DNA from: Fragilariopsis cylindrus CCMP1102
Lineage: Eukaryota > Bacillariophyta > Bacillariophyceae > Bacillariales > Bacillariaceae
DNA length: 64,000 bases
Direction: 5' to 3'
Assembly (NCBI GenBank): GCA_900095095.1
Contig: FMBT01000508.1
Coordinates: 1-64,000, forward strand
Part shown: positions 11,028-22,000 of the stretch, in pieces
Layout: each line of letters begins with the position of its first letter
Numbering within the stretch: the first letter of the stretch is position 1
Program-made: the position numbers and the translations under genes
The notes under the pieces: generated by a model
The model's input: only the letters and a program-made list of their open reading frames with translations
Databases searched by the model: none
What the model was told of the DNA's origin: nothing

Positions 11028-13538
11028 CTAAACAATAGCCTTCGTGGAGGATAGTTTCTTCTTCAAATGACTATCCATTTTTGATAAGAATCCTTTCTTG
11101 CCCTTCGTTTTTTCAGTCTTTTCACTGTGTGAAGTAGACGTTTCTTCGGTTGGTGCTGCATCAGCTGCATCAGCTGAAGGTGTTTGTTCTGTTGCGGCTG
11201 GTTCCGGGGTGGTTACTGATTCTGCTTCTTCTTTGACTGGTTCAGTTTCTGTTACTGGCTCAAGCTCAACTTCTTGTTTAACTGTTTCAACGGTGACTGG
11301 TTCGGCAGCTTCTTCGACTGGTTCAGCGTCTTTGGTTGGTTCGGGGGTGGTAGTTGGTTCAGGGGCTGATTCAGTAACAACTGGTTCAATAACAACTGGA
11401 GCCGGTTCAGGGGCTAAGACTGGTTCAGTAACAACTGGAGCCTGTTCAGGAGCTGGAGGGGTAGGGGTTGAAGCAACTGGTTCAGCAACAAAGGATTCTT
11501 CTGTTACATCTTCAGTACCACCACAACCTCCAAAACCCCAATTAAACGCATCAGACTTTTTTTCGGCGGGTGTAGCCGTCGTTGCAGCAACTGGAGCAGC
11601 AGCTGCTACAATTGAACTGTATTTAGTAGACTTCGATGACTTGACAGAGGCAGCTTTACTTTTGGAGCTTTTCACCGAGGCATCTCCTTTAACAACGACG
11701 GTAGTAGCTGCTACAGCTGCTGTAGCTGCTTCAGCTGAAGCAATAGTAGCTGCTTTCGATCTAGAAGATTTTGATGACTTGACGGATCCGGGAGCTGAGA
11801 TGATTGGTTCGGGAGCTTTATATTCCGATTTGATAGACTTGGCATCATCTGCCTTCTTTTTTGACGTAACACTCTTCACCATATTTGACATTCTACTTTT
11901 TACAGACTTTTGTGTCTTCACACTCTTGACTGACGCGTCCTCCATATCTTTATATTCCGTTTTGAAAATAGTTTCGACGGCATCGACCTTTTTCGAAGAC
12001 TTTCTCCTAACGGATGCAACAGACTTTGCGGCAACAGTTGCTGCAACAACCTTGGCACCGGTTGTAGCCGATGTGACAGATTCCCTTAAACTGTTAGTAC
12101 CAGAACGAACCAATGCAACAACAGAAGAACGACGTTTTTTAGGCTCTGCTTCGGGGAGAAGTTGGTTCCCCTTGGCCGATCTAGCTGTACGTTTAGCTCT
12201 CTTTCGTTCCTTTCTCTTCTTCACGCAAAAGCAAGTGATAAGAGTTGCACCGAAACATGCAGAAAGGGAAAAAAGTACCATGGCAGCAATGAACGCTCGA
12301 GCCTCTCTAGTACTTAACGTGTCCATAAACCGAGTCGAAACTTCAGTGGAGATAGTCTCCCACGTAGTTGATGTTGAGTTGGAAAAAAAATAACTACCGG
12401 CGGACCCATCGGTAGCACTGCCATAAACAGAACTAACAAGAGTATCGACGTAGCTACAGCCTTCAGTAACCGGACCGTAATAGCTGTAGGTAGCCATATT
12501 CTCCTCACAACGAGACGTAGAGGATTCGTAGGTTTCTGTACACATTTCACTGAGTTCATAGTCGTAGTTTTCGTCTGGTCCGTAACAAGCAACACAATCC
12601 ATCGAAACTAATCCACCATCTGAAAACGGCAAACTTTCCCATCCATAGGAGATTTGAGTGAAATTAACTTCAGCAGGATACGAGCACGCTTCATTCATGT
12701 ACATGCTAAGTGCAATGCTAGTACCATCGGCAGAACAACCAGGTCCTATGTAGAATGTAGTATCTTGGTAGTTGTTGTAGTTGTTCTGTTGTTGCTGACC
12801 ATTATTACCATACTGACCATTGTAGTTTTGTTGCTGCTGACCATTATTGCCATACTGGCCATACTGGCCATACTGGTTTTGTTGGCCATTGTAGTTTTGT
12901 TGCTGCTGACCATTATTGCCATATTGGCCATTGTAGTTGTTGTTGTTGTATTGCTGTTGTTGGTTTTGCTGATTTCCATTTTGGTTTTCTTCAACGTCGT
13001 ATTCTTTACATTCCATGTACTCTTCAGCGTCAAATTCTTGTCCGTATTGGTTGTAGGTGATCATTGCGTTTCCGTAGTAATTGTCATTGTCTTCTTGCTG
13101 TTTCATGTAGGCTTCAAGGAATGTGCTGATACCAACAGCATAGTCACCATAACCACTCTCACAACCAAGTGCAGAATCCGCATCACAAGAATTCGAAGGA
13201 CAAAGACGGAAAATGACTGTGCTACTTTCCATTTCACCGTTCTCATAGTTGATCACCTGTTCTCCTTGAATACAACTTAGCAACTTGATGGAATAATCTG
13301 CCAAGAAGTACATGGAGTCTTCGCCATTTTCTTCACCATTTTCATCGCCACTTTCTTCACCATTTTCATCGCCACTTTCTTCACCATTTTCTTCACCATT
13401 TTCATCGGCAGCATCCTCGTCCAATCGACGAGCGAACGTCATAAGTTTGTTTGCGCCTCTACCTCGAATGGACATACCGTCTACTGTGGCAATACCACCC
13501 ACTCCGATGAGAGCGAATACAACGGATGCAAATTTCAT
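11028..13538 (-). CDS. Secreted/type I membrane protein with acidic and Q/N/Y-rich repeats
   Basis: 836 residues from the ATG at 13538, chosen because MKFASVVFALIGVGGIATVDG then reads as a signal peptide; the frame opens 14 codons further out only with TTG. Next come 5- to 10-residue acidic repeats (ENGEESGD type, about residues 45-75), a Cys-containing region with FRLCPSNSCDADSALGCESG then YGDYAVGISTFLEAY, a Gln/Asn/Tyr/Gly repeat block (QYGNNGQQQQNYNGQ; DNA about 12765-12975), more Cys-rich sequence, one membrane segment (about residues 400-425, AAMVLFSLSACFGATLITCF) and a stop-transfer KKRKERKR. The long inner tail is Lys/Ser-rich (KSVKS repeats) and then Pro/Glu/Val-rich. I recall the FRLCP...GYGDY pattern from other diatom secreted proteins, from memory only. 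A surface or wall-attached role is inferred. Confidence 0.75.
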   Translation of the reverse strand: MKFASVVFALIGVGGIATVDGMSIRGRGANKLMTFARRLDEDAADENGEENGEESGDENGEESGDENGEENGEDSMYFLADYSIKLLSCIQGEQVINYENGEMESSTVIFRLCPSNSCDADSALGCESGYGDYAVGISTFLEAYMKQQEDNDNYYGNAMITYNQYGQEFDAEEYMECKEYDVEENQNGNQQNQQQQYNNNNYNGQYGNNGQQQQNYNGQQNQYGQYGQYGNNGQQQQNYNGQYGNNGQQQQNNYNNYQDTTFYIGPGCSADGTSIALSMYMNEACSYPAEVNFTQISYGWESLPFSDGGLVSMDCVACYGPDENYDYELSEMCTETYESSTSRCEENMATYSYYGPVTEGCSYVDTLVSSVYGSATDGSAGSYFFSNSTSTTWETISTEVSTRFMDTLSTREARAFIAAMVLFSLSACFGATLITCFCVKKRKERKRAKRTARSAKGNQLLPEAEPKKRRSSVVALVRSGTNSLRESVTSATTGAKVVAATVAAKSVASVRRKSSKKVDAVETIFKTEYKDMEDASVKSVKTQKSVKSRMSNMVKSVTSKKKADDAKSIKSEYKAPEPIISAPGSVKSSKSSRSKAATIASAEAATAAVAATTVVVKGDASVKSSKSKAASVKSSKSTKYSSIVAAAAPVAATTATPAEKKSDAFNWGFGGCGGTEDVTEESFVAEPVASTPTPPAPEQAPVVTEPVLAPEPAPVVIEPVVTESAPEPTTTPEPTKDAEPVEEAAEPVTVETVKQEVELEPVTETEPVKEEAESVTTPEPAATEQTPSADAADAAPTEETSTSHSEKTEKTKGKKGFLSKMDSHLKKKLSSTKAIV

Positions 13539-14183
13539 TTTGGATATTTTATTCCTTTCCTTTCCTGAGGTATTTTCCAAATGAGACTATTGGAATTACT
13601 GATGTGAGAATTCCGCAGATCAATGCAATCGATACTAATAAGATCGACGACGTAGGGATGCTTCTATGGTACGTCCGATGTGAGTTGATACGAGCTTGTG
13701 GAGCTGAAAATAAAAAGTGAGCGATAAGGATAAATAATACAGTATGCTTACTTCAAGTATTGTAGCGATCAGCGTGCTTAAAAATAATGATTACACGCTT
13801 CAAGCTAACTAGCGATGAAAGATTCCGTGTCGCACATTTAGGGAGGCAATGATGGCGTCTCATTTTCTTTTTAGTCCGCTAATATGAGTCCCGCGGCTGA
13901 GTCACGAATAAAATCAATCCAATATCATCAAAACCTCGCTAAAAAGCCTACCGACCTCATTTTCTCTTCAGCGAGCCACAAATCTGAATTTTCTTTTAAA
14001 ATTTGACATTGACGACGATTGGCATCAAAGGAAAGTGAGACAACTACTGTACCGGTACAAGTATTATACAGGTAAACATACTAGCAGGTAGACCAACAAG
14101 CGAAAGTATCCATTACACAGGGAAGTTTTGTCAATAGAAACCTCGACAATAATACAAGTAGACTCAACGTGGTGTCGAATAAT
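13539..14183. other. Intergenic region between two divergent secreted-protein genes
   Basis: About 645 bases. It should carry both start regions. No coding frame or clear regulatory motif recognised. Confidence 0.4.
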
Positions 14184-15947
14184 ATGTTTCTCTCAAGTAA
14201 AAGACAGTTCCTGATCCCTGCATTCATTGCGCTTGTTGTGATCTTCGATACGCAATCGGTACATAGTCGTGATTTGGACGATCACCAGACTACCACCGAC
14301 AATGAACCATCGCAAATCAAGCAGGTTCGTGGTCTAAAATCAGAAAAAAGTTCAAAAGGAGACAAGAAAAGTAGTAAAAAAAGCAAAAGCGAAGATGAAC
14401 CTAAAAAGAAACCTGAAGAGACACGCGGAAATATTTTAAATTTGAGAGGAAATTCCGATCCAGGCTCCGTTGAGGAAGATGATGTAGATGATGAAGATTA
14501 CTCGATCTGGAAACTTGTTGGAGAAGTCACGGACGTCAAAGACGATACTATTGTTAGCGGACGAACGGGAGGTGTTATTAGACCTAGTGCAATTCTTGGT
14601 GCCGATCCAACACTCCAGCCAAGTCCAGCACCGGGAGGAGCAGTCGTAAGACCAGGGGGACTAACGGCGAGCTATTATGCAGAAGACACTGCCGCACCTG
14701 TTTTTGTTGCAAATACTCAAAACACTAATTATGTTCCACGACCAGGAGGGTCAAGTTCGACTTCATTTGCTTACCCTACAGCAGCTCCAACATACAGTCC
14801 TGTTAATAATCAACCTGCAGGCATTCCTTTAGTCTATTTCCCTAGACCAGGCACAGCATCATCATGGGCAGATGATCCATCACAATCTTACCAAGCTGAT
14901 AGATCGACTCCCTTGCCTACACCATACCCAACAACATTCCCTCCTGTCTATAATTCAGCCGGTAATGCCGCAGTTGCAAGACCTGGTTCTCTAGCACTAC
15001 CTGAAAGTCCAAGCCACTCTCCAAGTGATTTTCCCAGTGTATCTCCAAGCGGTGCCCCTTCTTCCACACCTACTTTATATCCTACTCCATTCCCAACCCA
15101 ACGTCCAACCAAAGCCCCAACGAACAAACCATCAAAGAAGCCAACTAGAAAGCCCACTGAACCACCGACCTGGTCCCCTACAGAGTTTCCTACTATGTCT
15201 CCTAAGCCTAGTCCGGCACCCAGTCGCGTGCCAACTAAACGCCCAACAAACTCTCCAACTGGAAAGCCAAGTGTAGCACCCAGTGATGTACCAAGTGGAG
15301 TGCCTACTACAAGAGCAGGAACACTTGTAAGACCTAGTTCTACTTCTGGATCTTCATATTTCACGAAACGTCCAACTGTTTCACCAACCACGGTCGATGG
15401 CGCTGGTAACGTCACTATCGCTGATGATGATACTATAATGGAAGATATACCAACAGAATATCCTTCAGCGATTGATAATTTTGGCAATGTTGTAACATCT
15501 CCTTCCGCTCCTTCAAGCTCGTTTGTTTCTCAGAGTGATGTAGAAGAAGCTAAACAAACTTCTGTTCCTCAGAATAATGCAGAAGAAGCTAGACCAACCT
15601 TCTATCCTACCTGGCAACCCACAACTTGGTTGCCAACGGTTACATTCCATCCCACCAAGTTTATTGATTGGAGCCTGGTTGGTAGGAACGAAGATAGTAG
15701 TGCCACTAGTGACGAAGAATATGATGAAGGTGCCGAAAACACTCCTGCACCACCTTCTGACAGTAGTGCCACTAGTAACGATGAGGATTATAACGATGAC
15801 GGTTGTTGTGGTAGATGGGGAGGAGACATCGAAGCATGCAGTATTAACCCAATATGTAATACTAATCAGGACCGATGTGAAATGCTTCCTCAATGTTCTG
15901 GAAATTGGTTATCGAACAGCGATGACGAACCACAAAACTCTGATTAG
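14184..15947 (+). CDS. Secreted P-T-rich protein with K/S cluster, silaffin-like in design
   Basis: 587 residues from the ATG at 14184 (a GTG lies five codons earlier). MFLSSKRQFLIPAFIALVVI begins a clear signal peptide ending near HS|RDL. Just after it come an RxL site (VRGLKS) and a dense Lys/Ser cluster (KSEKSSKGDKKSSKKSKS). In diatoms RxL is a known processing motif and spaced lysine clusters target silaffins to silica. Then six spaced RPG/RPS repeats (VIRPS, VVRPGG, VPRPGG, FPRPGT, VARPGS, LVRPSS), a long P-T/P-S repeat block (about residues 270-410) typical of stramenopile surface proteins, and a C-terminal Cys-rich module (DDGCCGRWGGDIEACSINP, then CNTNQDRCEML) that could bind carbohydrate. 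A role in silica or the cell wall is inferred from architecture. Confidence 0.75.
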   Translation: MFLSSKRQFLIPAFIALVVIFDTQSVHSRDLDDHQTTTDNEPSQIKQVRGLKSEKSSKGDKKSSKKSKSEDEPKKKPEETRGNILNLRGNSDPGSVEEDDVDDEDYSIWKLVGEVTDVKDDTIVSGRTGGVIRPSAILGADPTLQPSPAPGGAVVRPGGLTASYYAEDTAAPVFVANTQNTNYVPRPGGSSSTSFAYPTAAPTYSPVNNQPAGIPLVYFPRPGTASSWADDPSQSYQADRSTPLPTPYPTTFPPVYNSAGNAAVARPGSLALPESPSHSPSDFPSVSPSGAPSSTPTLYPTPFPTQRPTKAPTNKPSKKPTRKPTEPPTWSPTEFPTMSPKPSPAPSRVPTKRPTNSPTGKPSVAPSDVPSGVPTTRAGTLVRPSSTSGSSYFTKRPTVSPTTVDGAGNVTIADDDTIMEDIPTEYPSAIDNFGNVVTSPSAPSSSFVSQSDVEEAKQTSVPQNNAEEARPTFYPTWQPTTWLPTVTFHPTKFIDWSLVGRNEDSSATSDEEYDEGAENTPAPPSDSSATSNDEDYNDDGCCGRWGGDIEACSINPICNTNQDRCEMLPQCSGNWLSNSDDEPQNSD

Positions 15948-16281
15948 AATTATATATAACAACATAGAGAGATCAGCAGAAAAATGAAATTGAAAGATGA
16001 ACAAAACAAGTCTAAAAAGTGAATCCATCAGAATGGTGACACAAACGAAATCAATCTAAAGACAAAACGTTTGGTCACATCAGATAACAATATTCACACT
16101 ATATGTAGAACAAAACTCTGATTAGAACTATAACAATAGAGAGAAAGCAGCAGAAAAAGATAATTGGAAGATAATCAAGTTTAAAGAGTTAATCCATTGA
16201 AAAGGTAGGCGCAAACGAATCAATCTAGACACAAAAAATCTGGTCACAATAGGTGACATAATTCCCACTTTATATAATACT
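15933..16281. repeat. Diverged tandem duplication over a gene's 3' end
   Basis: Two copies about 178 bases apart (15933 to about 16107, and 16111 to about 16281). Copy 1 holds the last codons and stop of the upstream secreted-protein gene. Copy 2 starts with the same CAAAACTCTGATTAGAA but lies in the 3' flank. They match in blocks such as AGCAGAAAAA, CAATCTA and GGTCACA, with many small differences, so the event is older than the 223-base duplication. Confidence 0.75.
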
Positions 16282-16653
16282 TTTGTTCCTTTTTGTTGAG
16301 TATTCAATACTTTAGTTTCCTAGTGCAGAATTTACATCGTACTTGATTGTTATACTAGATTTTTTTGCAATGATGTTTGTGGGTCATGTTGGGTGTTGTG
16401 CCTAAGTAAGTTATTGATTAGTCTACCTTTCTTTGACAATTAGTTCATTCCCGGCCTAGTAAATTTGAAGTATGAATTCATAGGTTAATTCTCTTGTTGT
16501 TACTGGTAGTCAGTATATCAATGACTGAAGTTGCAAAGGGTCCTATATGAAGATACTGTGATGGTTACTTCATATTTTCCTGGTCCAGCTTATAAATTGC
16601 TTTAAAACTAGTCATCCTCATACAAAGTAGGGAGGGATGTGTCAAAAGAAAGT

Positions 16654-16656
<3 letters not shown>

Positions 16657-16686
<30 letters not shown>
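16657..16686. repeat. (CA)n microsatellite
   Basis: About 15 CA units without interruption in intergenic DNA. Confidence 0.9.
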
Positions 16687-16688
<2 letters not shown>

Positions 16689-16920
16689 GCTGCATATCTT
16701 TGCACCTCTTGTTCATTGGAACAAAAGGGGAAATGAAGAAAAAACACTCAAGAGAACAACTATTCTACAAGTCTGAAAATACCACACAATGCATTGCGTG
16801 TGTTAATCTACTTTCCGTGCTAGGATCAAACATGCTCAGCATAGCAGTTATGTGTAAGGATGGGCAACCTTCATCTGAATGATTCAACTCTAATGCAAAT
16901 AATCCTTATTTCTAGTGCAG

Positions 16921-16943
16921 TGACTGGCCAACATGGCCAGTCA
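16921..16943. repeat. Perfect inverted repeat, 9-base arms
   Basis: TGACTGGCC, a five-base loop AACAT, then GGCCAGTCA. It could form a hairpin or be a dimeric protein site. No gene is adjacent. Confidence 0.7.
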
Positions 16944-19072
16944 GAAAATGAAATGGAAAGGAAGACATAAGCATCTAAACATAACACTTACTTGGTTACC
17001 TCAAATCAATACTTTGTACTTTCATTAGTAGTGGCATGTAAAAGTGTATTGATTATGGCTGGTTTGTTTGTCCACTAATTCATTACATACACATGATTAA
17101 TGACAACGCAGAACAGCACATCAACACCGGGTAGAGAGAACAAGTAAAACAAAATCATAAAATTGTATCAAGTAGTAGATGAAACAGAACACAAGGAAAA
17201 AGCTTTTCCTTTGTGGGATACACTGTATTTTTGTTGATCCTACTCGAAGTAAGAAGAACTCCCTAACATTGATGATGAGGATGATCAGTTTTCTAATCAA
17301 ACCAAAAATCTTCCTGTTATAGGCTCATACCATTTCAGACCAAACTAACAGCTTAAACCAACCAAGTTAAATTAATTGCTGTTGTTGTGTAGTAGTAGTA
17401 ATGTTAGGGTATTATATAATAATATAGGGCCTGCAAGTTTCCAAATCAGTTGGTATTTTCCCATTAAGACATACAGAACATTAGACTACTGTTACATCAA
17501 CAACCGAATACACAGCAGAAAGACAATAAAAACATTTGTCAGTAGTGGTGTAATGACATTTTAAATGAATATCTAATAATGTAACCTACCAGCCCAACAT
17601 ACTATGTCATGAAGGAGCAGAGTGGCACCTTCCATCCTGTTACAAACTCTATATATACTGGATCTCTCAAAAGAAGTTTTAGCCAGTTTCAAAGCTTATT
17701 TTATCTAGGGGATGGCAGATATTTAAAAACAGTTCTCAATTATTACCACTAGATTGATTCTGCTTTGCTGTGAAGGTCTTGGCATAGTCAACTTCCTTAT
17801 GATACAATTGATTTAAACAGTGTGTGTGTGCACTTTCCATCCACTCTTCAAATAAGAACCTGATAAATACCAGGTAACCGACCCCCAACAGTGCTCAGCA
17901 GCAGCATAATAGTATTATATGTGAGAAGGTAAGTGCCTAATAAACCCCAATTGATATATTCATCATAACAACAGGGATCAAATGTTGCAGCAAGAACCTC
18001 CATAGATATGACAAATTAAGATTTTGATCATCATCTACTAATCAGCTAGTTATGTGCAGAGGCAAACAGTTTCTTTCCTACACTATGATGATGATGAATG
18101 TGCTCAGGGAATAGAATAGTAATGACGACATAACAAAAAACTGAGTGTTACTGTACTGTGTTGCTGTGCTGTTGTTGTTTTTGTTTTTGTTTTTTTGATT
18201 GCTGTTTTCTCTAATGGCTTTAGTTGGTCTTGGGCAACAAGCGTAGGCATAGTGCACAACTACCTGAACTGTTCCCTCTTTCATAGAGCATGTACATAAG
18301 ACCTTACATGTATTTGTGTTGTGCTTGTGTTGCTTACAATAGAATTGCAACTGTACTGTACAGTAATAACAAAAATAACGCTACTTTTAAGTCAAAAAAC
18401 AAAAACAAAAAACATTTCATTGTTCTTGTCGTGTATCTTACGTTGTCATTGGAAAATGAGCGCAGCACCGAGTGAAATTGCCCTATCGCTATCTAAAAAA
18501 CAATTAACTGCTTCCCGTGCGCGCTCAACGTATGCTTACTGTAAGTAATTATAAAAAAATAAGGCTAAACTCTACTCACAAAATGGCTACGGCTAAAAAT
18601 TACCGCATGACGCGCGCTCCTATTGTTGAATGCTAGTCGCATTCAGTAGGACTACGTACAGTATTCACGCATACCTTTCTCTTTTATTTCTTTATTTCTG
18701 AATAAAAACTTCTAAACCTCTACCCGTTTTTACTATCATTCTTTGTGTATACTCACGAAAACAAGATATATTATTGCTGGCTGTAATAGAGTATCGATAC
18801 ACATGACTACTACTACCACTACTAGTAGTAGATAAAGTGACAAGATAATAGAAGAGAAGCAAGTAAGGCGACTCAAACAAAGCAATTGAGGTGTAGCAAC
18901 AACATCGAAAAAGAAACGCAAATAGAAGTCCGTATACATCGGAAACACCAAAATAATTTAACGAAAACTAAAACAGAAGGAAGAGAGGTGCGACGGCTTC
19001 TTCTTCTCGATTCGCTCGTATTGGTTTGGTTGTTGCTTGCTATTCTAAAACATACTATAATACTACTGAATT

Positions 19073-22000
19073 ATGACAGCTCCTAGTAGTAGTACTAGGA
19101 CGACGACGACGACCGTTGTACCGTTATTATCACGTCGTAGAAAGGGTACAACAATTGCCAGTCGATATTTAGAAGCAATTCATTGTGGTGGTGGTGGTAC
19201 GAGTACTATACTACAAATCGGAACAACTGACGACGGCACCGTCAATACTAATAATAATAGTATTAATAATAGTGCTCGAAACAGAAGTAGGAGCAATAAG
19301 AATAAAAATAAGAGCAACAGCAGTGTCAGCAACAGCAGTGTCAGTGTCAGCAACAGTAGTGTTAACAATAGTAGTAGGACACAAAGGACGACGAACACAC
19401 AGCAGACACCAACACAAACGACAACACAACAACTGAGGACAGCACATCAAACATCCATAAAGACTATAGCAGCTGCAGCTGCTGCCTTTCGATCGACTCC
19501 AATCAGTAAAAGAGGACGTGTATCGTCTTCGTCTTCATCGAATAATAATAGTAATAGTAATAGTATGTCGAATTTGATGAATCTGAGTGCGAACGTTGCC
19601 AAGGTAGCAGATTGTTCACGAAGTATCGTAACAGCATCCACCATGATATTAGATAAATCATCTAGTTCAATATCAACACCATCACATAGTCCATCGGGGG
19701 AACAACGCGGTCGTCATCCAACAAGACGACAACAAGAACAAGAACAACAACAACAACAACGACGACGGGGTAGATCTAGAACACCCAATACATTTGGGAC
19801 TAATAGTAGTACTAGTAATAGTAGTATGAGAAGTATGAGTCGTAATGGTGATAATAATAGTAGTAATACTAATGATAATAATAATAATAGTTATACCGAC
19901 ACTGGGAATGGCAATGGGGGATCATCATATTACCATGCTCCAGGGAGTCGTAGTACCGTACCGTTATCAGGTAGCGATAATCATGATTCGTCGTCAGATT
20001 CTTCTACATCTTCAATTGAATCATCCGATTCGACGCGTTATTTGTCCATCGATGTGAGTAATAATGATAATGACAATGATAACTGGGGCAGTAACAACAA
20101 CAACAACAATAACAGTAGTAGTAGTAGTAGTCGGGGAAGAGGAAGAGGGATAATGATGTTTCCAAAAACCAATCCACGTCATCATTCGGAGTCTCCCGGT
20201 CCTCAACCAAAATCTCCTGGGAAGAACAATAATGAAAAACGATCACGATCCAATAAATATAGTCAGTTCCTTACCAATCATCAACAAGAGCATTGTAATC
20301 AAGAAGAACCAATAATAACACCGTTTGATGAGGTTAAAGAAGAAGAAGACGACGACGACACGGAACAATCGTTCTCGGAGGCAGGAGCACCAACAGAAAT
20401 CATAACGAATTCTAGTAGTCAACGACTGCGTCCATTTTCATTGTCTACCGATTCGATAGTAACGGCTGCAAATACGGAAGTTATCACGAATCGTACCACC
20501 GATATATTATCTCGTGTTATTCAACAACAAAAAGAGGGTGAAAATAATAGAGTGTCGGAACGTGTGAAGAAGTTACAACGGGGGACAATGATTACAACAA
20601 GTAATAGTAGTAGTAGTAAAACAGAACAAGGTCGATCACAACAATCACAACACAAGTACGGGGGAATATCATACTTAAAGGGACCACCTGCCGTCCTTCG
20701 AAAAGGATGGACACCCTATTCGAATGAATATGTAACATCCAAGAACGACGATGATGATGACGATGAGCAGGAGGTAATTCCATCTTTATTTGATACTCAA
20801 TCTCAATCTTCTTCTGTATCTTCTTCAGATGATCTCAGGATACACCTTCCTTCAATTCTTACAACAGCATCAACAACAATCAATGGTGGGAGCAACAATT
20901 ACAACAACGACAACAAAATCAGTCGTGTTTCACGACTATCTCGTCACGTACAAAATGCACGTCAACAATCGATTTTGAGTCCCTCCGTATCTGAAACTAC
21001 GGCTTCTATTACCGGCGATTTGCCTAGTGTATCATCGTTAAAACCTGAAGTTGGTGGTTCATCGTTGAGCAAACAGCAAGGACCGTCATCAAAGTTCCGA
21101 AACGTCTTTCATGGTGTTGAAAAAGAAATAACAAAACAGCAAGAAATAGAAGAAGAAAAAGAAGATGGACGAGAACAAAGTAATAATAAAATCAACAAAA
21201 GGTATGACGAGGCAAAAATAAAGCAATCCGCAACGACGACGACAACGACAGTATCAACTTCAACTGCGGCGAATGAATCTATTCGAACACCTCGGGTATG
21301 GCAGAAAGCGAAATTAGGTGGACTTCGTCGACAGGCAGTAACTGTGCCGGGAAACGCTGCTCAGGTTGTTGCTCTGGCAGCACATTATCGGAAGGGGAAA
21401 TTTACCGTAAGGGGTGCTCAACAACAACAACAACAACAACAACAAGAGGAACAACAACAGCAACAACAAGAAGAGGAACAGAAAGAACGGTCCGAGGTTG
21501 ATGACGATAATGATGGAGAAGAAGAAGAAAAGCATAATTCGGAAACTGGAACTTCAAATACTGCTAGTCAAGTTGAATCGTCAGTTGCACCCGATCCTAT
21601 CATCAATGTAGCAGCGGATAAGGAAGAGAAATACGACGATGACGATGATGACGAATCGTCTATCCCTGAATACATTGAAGATTATTCAGGTATACAAGAT
21701 CGATTAGGAGGAGGAAAATACCGAGCGGAAGATTTTGTAATTTATAACCAGCGTCCTAAACAAAATGTTTCCGAGGTTTTTCAATCTAAGAAAGGTCCAC
21801 CATCACGGGAAGATGAAATAAACGAAAGCAGCAAGCATGGTGATAAGACAAGAAGATTAGATAGGAATAGCAGTAGTAGGTCTGATGAAAGAGGGAGGTC
21901 TCCCATCCAACTGCTTTTTTCATTAGATCGTTTGGATGAATGCAACGATTCGTCTATTCACGAATCTTCTATTCGTAGTACTTCTATTCGTAGTAGGTCA

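Larger units (their letters stand above)
15948..19072. other. Gene-poor 3.1 kb region
   Basis: The longest stretch without a convincing gene. It contains a diverged duplication at its left end, a (CA)n run, a perfect inverted repeat at 16921-16943 and T/G-rich runs near 18165-18200. A 30-residue frame at 18456-18548 ends over a GTAAGT that could be a splice donor, but no partner exon was found. A non-coding RNA cannot be excluded. Confidence 0.5.

Noticed and set aside
11098-12393. 431-residue plus-strand frame
   Set aside because: Antisense of the Pro/Glu/Val-rich tail of the membrane protein gene, whose signal peptide and membrane segment fix the real strand.
12654-13280. 208-residue plus-strand frame with Val/Leu/Ile runs that mimic membrane segments
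   Set aside because: Antisense of the Gln/Asn/Tyr repeats; poly-Gln codons read backwards give Leu/Val.
14948-15487. 179-residue minus-strand frame rich in Gly and Val
   Set aside because: Mirror of the P-T repeats of the secreted protein.
18456-18548. 30-residue frame running into a GTAAGT
   Set aside because: No partner exon found in the next 500 bases, and one donor-like hexamer is expected by chance.
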